A stretch of 64,000 nt of DNA from Neonectria sp. B-13 (lineage: Eukaryota > Ascomycota > Sordariomycetes > Hypocreales > Nectriaceae): positions 868,001-932,000 of the forward strand of contig NOKP01000003.1 of the NCBI GenBank assembly GCA_002682825.1, in the 5' to 3' direction. Positions 60,001-64,000 of this stretch are shown in pieces. Positions within the stretch are counted from its first letter, which is position 1; every line of letters starts with the position of its first letter. A program made the translations under genes and the position numbers. A model generated the notes under the pieces. That model saw only the letters and a list, made by a program, of their open reading frames with translations, did not search any database and was not told the DNA's origin.

Positions 60001-63000
60001 TTCATTGATCTTTCGTTTTCTATCATTAAAGTTGCATTAGCAGCTTATAGTATTAGCTTGTCTATTTTCTAATCCTTTTCTATAAATAATAGTATAATCA
60101 AATTCTAAAAGGTATTCAGTATAATAAAGTTATTATTTAGTAAGTTATTATATAGTTATAAAGTAAGTAATATTCTTATAGTCTATATAGACCTTAACTT
60201 AGTATTTACTTCTTAAGAGATAGTATTAAAATTCTTTGAATGAGTTAATAATTGTAAGAAATTCTTTATTATAGATAAGGTAATTAAGTTTAGCTTTATG
60301 CATTTTATAAAAGAAGAAGGCAATAGAGTAAAGTATATTATTATTGTCTTATTATCTAATTTAAGAGCCTTATGTATAGTCTAATGAATCTATCTTAAGT
60401 TTAATTTCTTACTTAGGGTTAAAGGTTATTAGTATTAGTTTACTTAGGATAATATTCTTAATGTTATTAAATGCTTTCTTAGTAGCTATATCCTATTGAA
60501 AGTCTTCTCCTTTCTTTATGAATCTAGTAAGAAGTATAGTAAGTCTATTAAAGTTTCAAATGAATCTTTAGTAGTAATTTATAAACCTAAGGAATGATTA
60601 TATTTCCTTAATGTTCTTTGGTTTAAGCTATTTACTAACTATAGTGATTTTCTTTAGGTCTATTCTAACCTAGTTATATAAGATTATATATCTAAGAAAT
60701 TCTACTTTCTTAATGTAGAAATAACTTTTCTTTAGTTTAACTAACAATTTATTATTCTATAATGCTTATAGTACCTTATAGATATGTTCTATGTATTCTT
60801 CTTTAGTCTTTAAGAAGATTAGGATATTGTTTAGGTAGTATACTATAAATATATCTAGGTATTCTTAAAGCATATAGTTAATTATTCACTGGAATGATAC
60901 TAGTGTATTTATAAGTCTAAAGGGTATAATAAGATATTTAAAGAGTTTATACTTTGTTCTAAAGGCAGTTTTCCATTCATATTCTAACTGAATGTAGATA
61001 AGATTGTATACTCCTTTAAGATCTAATGCTATAAAGACCTTTATCCTATAGAGCCTATTTTTAAGCTTAGTAATAAGGGGTAATAGGGTTTAATCTTTAA
61101 GGGTAATTATATTTAACTATTAATAATCTATAATAAATTAGAGTTTTCTATTTTTCTTAGGAATAAATATAACTAGATAACCTATTAAGAACTTAGATTT
61201 CCTAATATATTTTTTTCTTAATATTTTATTAAGGTATTCCTTAAGTATATATAGTTATATTTTATTAAGGTTAAAGATCTTATAGAATATAAGCAATATT
61301 CTATCTTTTAATACAATTTTATAACTCTACTCATTGAATTCTAGTAGACCTATCTTAAGTTCTTCCTTAAAGAGTTTCTTATAGATATAATACTCTAATA
61401 ATACATTCTTAAGTTATTCTTCTTTAGGGAGTTTCTTCTATTCCTTAAGGTCTTTATTTAGCTATATAAACTATTATCTAATGCATTTAATTATTCTTTA
61501 GAGCTATTATTATTTAGTATTCTTTTATTTATATTATATTCCTTTTAGGAGTGCTAAAGTATCTATTGTATCCTTATGCTTATTCTTACTTTCTATTTCT
61601 TTAGGAGTTAAGATTTAAGATCTTTTTTCTTCTATTAAGTCATTTTTATTATTATTAGGGAGAATATTATTAGGATTAATATGTACCTAGTTAGTTCTTT
61701 AGTTAATATAAGGGTTAAATTTCTTTAGCTATAAGTATCTTAAAACAATATTATAATATATTATAAGTATAATATTAAAGGTAATACCTTAGTTTTATCT
61801 ATTGATAAGAACCTTTAAGTAATTAACCTATTAGATTATCTATCCTTTATTATATAAAAATAGATTATCTTTAAGATTCTATACTATATATAGATCCTTT
61901 TTATCTTTCTATAGTAGCTTTAGCTTATTAACTATACTAGGGTCAATATATAATGCTTAGGCTCTACTATCTACTAATATAGTAAGCTATTTATCCTTAA
62001 CTTATACTTATAGCTTAAGTATTATTCATTTCTTTACTAATTTTATTATTATATATAAAGCCTTTATTAAAGATAGTTCATTCTCCTTTCGATTGCTTAC
62101 CTATTGCTCTTCTATAGATAGTATTTATTATTTTTTATTATAAGTTTCTTATAATCTTTTTTTAAATATTCAGTCTTAAAGTATCTTTTATATCTATATC
62201 TAGGTAACTTTTTGTATCTTATAATACTAGCTATAACTCTAGTATAGTATTAAATGTATTAATACTAGTCTTAGTCTTTAGCATTTATACTAGTTTAGGC
62301 TATAAAGTTAAATCTATCTTTCCTTATACAGTTAAATTATAATTCTATTTCTTCCTTCTCCTATTTATACTCTAAGTATTCTTCTTTATTATAGTTAAGA
62401 GCATAGACTATAGGACATTTAGAATAGTTCACTTTATACTATTCTTGAATCTTTATTCTAAGATATACCTTATACTTAAAGCTAGAGTAATACTTTAGGT
62501 CTTATAGTCCTTCTAAATACTACTAAAGGTAATAGTTATTTTATACTTTAATCCTTACTATATTATATTATAGTAGAAGTTCAACTAAGGTATAATTATA
62601 TGTTTTCTATTCTAAGTAAAGATTATCAATAAAGAGTCCTCTAACCTTAGTAGGATAATAGTTATTTTCTATTTTATTACCTTTATACAATTTATAGTAG
62701 TAATAATAGTATAATATTTATAATAGTTCATTATATCTTAGTATTAAGTAGTAAAGTTATAAGTTATTATTTACTTTAATTCTTAGGATAGTTAGATTAT
62801 AGATAGCTATCCTTTAAGGTTTAGCCTAGATATAAACTAGTTCTCTATTATAGATATCTTCTTATTTATAGTAGAATTCCTAGTATATATTATTCTTTGT
62901 TTTTCAAACTGGTCTATTATACTTATTATATATATATATCTTCTACTATAATTATTCAATTAAGAGTATAATAGCTTTTATCTATTATCCTTCCTAGTTA

Positions 63001-64000
63001 TTATTCAAGCTTTTACTTAAAGTATTATTAATACTAAGGGCTATTTTATAACTAGTATAGTTATTACTAGGGTGTTCCTTAGCTAGGGTTTAAATATTAT
63101 TGTCCTAGATGGGTAAGCTGAACTGTCTAGTGCAGTTGGCTTTATACCTAGCATTAATGCATAGGTTTCTATCCTATCTAGTGTAGAACTATCAGTAGAT
63201 ATAATCATTATCTTCCTACATTAAAGACAAATTAGTACTAAGTTCTTTAATGTCTATTGGCTTTAGGGCTTTAAAGTCTAATTATTTATTAGGGATCTTA
63301 ACAGTTAGTTATTAATAGGACTTTACATCCTCTAGGATAAGTTCAAAAAGGGTTTATTTCTTCTCTTTCTAGACTATAGCAATAGTCTTACTAATAGTTA
63401 TTATTCTTAGTTTTCCTTTAAGGATAGAAGTCTAGGGTTTATATATTCCTTTCTTAGATCCCTTGTTATTTCTAGTAGATTCTAGAACTCTATATTGTAT
63501 TTTCTTAGTATACTTACTATTATCTTTGGTTTTATATTATTTAGTGCTAGGTAGAGATAGTATTATATTAAAATGGTTAGTATTTGCTATATTATATAGC
63601 CCTTTGATTATACTAATGGTTTTATTATAATTAGTAAATTAGATATGCTTACCTTTAGGCATAGGTTTATGCTTTTATCCTAATTTAGGCTTTTAATACT
63701 TGCTTTTAAAATGTCTTATTCTTCTATAGTTCTAACATTTAACTTAAGAATAATCTTATTATATAGCTCTAAGTTCTATAGGGCTAGACTGAGTTCTTTA
63801 AGAGGTATTCCCATTCTTTCTTTTACTAATATTAGAGTAGTTTTTCTTATTTCTCTAAACATCTAAAGATCCTTTCTTTCTTTTAATTCATCTTTTAAAT
63901 AATTAGTTATTAATAGTTATATAGAGTTTAGTATAGGTATTAAAGCTTATTAGTTAGTCTAAGATCTTATAGATCTTATCTTTGACTTTATCTTTTAGGC
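57041..64000 (-). mobile_element. Ty3/gypsy chromovirus B, right-arm copy, cut by the window end
   Basis: Mirror of 24024-30983. The 3' LTR is 57041-57441; chromodomain, integrase, RNase H, RT and protease remains follow in reverse. The 5' part with gag and 5' LTR would lie beyond 64000. Even the RIP mutations match the left copy wherever I compared them. Confidence 0.88.
58174..63747 (-). pseudogene. gag-pol remains of gypsy B, right-arm copy
   Basis: Mirror of 24277-29850, with the chromodomain at about 58174-58296, RT at about 60724-61384 and the CCHC knuckle at about 63704-63747. Same stops as the left copy. Confidence 0.85.

Larger units (their letters stand above)
44162..64000 (-). repeat. 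right arm of the giant inverted repeat
   Basis: Reverse complement of 24024-43862. It continues past the end of the window, so the full arm length is unknown. Confidence 0.96.

Overview
The window looks like a repeat-rich stretch of a filamentous ascomycete (Pezizomycotina) genome. The evidence is short GT-AG introns of about 46-88 bp, a fungal-type Zn2Cys6 regulator tail, a patatin/NB-ARC/TPR receptor, a Fot1/Pogo-type transposon, and large A+T-rich tracts in which recognisable retrotransposon frames are full of C-to-T and G-to-A changes, as expected from repeat-induced point mutation (RIP).

Layout. 1-1267: 3' part of a Zn2Cys6-type transcription factor gene. 1268-17100: RIP-degraded DNA holding a solo LTR (1803-2171) and a three-level nest. 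A short LTR element C (2221-14788, TSD AATTA) contains Ty3/gypsy chromovirus A (2869-12534, TSD ATCTT), which is interrupted in its integrase by a Fot1-like DNA transposon (7425-9274, TSD TA). 17100-20830: GC-normal island with one four-exon secreted-protein gene (18588-20671) whose C-terminal ~107 residues look like a KP4 killer-toxin domain. 20830-32430: RIP-degraded DNA with a second full-length chromovirus B (22700-30983), inserted into an LTR of its own family. 32430-43500: GC-normal gene island with a broken unknown gene (33140-34692), a BTB-domain gene (34969-35744, minus), two opposed solo LTRs, a patatin/NB-ARC/TPR NLR gene (37803-41791), a decayed gypsy-B 3' end, and a relic resembling an EasF/EgtD-type methyltransferase.

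At 43863-43962 there is a 100-N gap. From 44162 to the end of the window the sequence mirrors 43862 back to 24024: wherever I compared them, position x equals the complement of position 88024-x, with no indel. Every gene and element of 24-43.9 kb therefore occurs twice, head to head. Either a redundant contig was joined at the gap, or this is a very young palindrome of at least 19.8 kb. The centre is asymmetric: 199 bp after the gap (43963-44161) exist only once there, and they are a non-mutated version of a repeat whose RIPed copies lie at about 1616 and 21145.

How the genes may fit together (inference): patatin-type NLRs act in fungal allorecognition and cell death. The island with an NLR, a BTB protein and a decayed neighbour, hemmed in by RIPed transposons, resembles an accessory, possibly allorecognition-related locus. 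Its NLR carries an in-frame stop at 38900 that is either inside a 63-bp intron or a C-to-T nonsense change.
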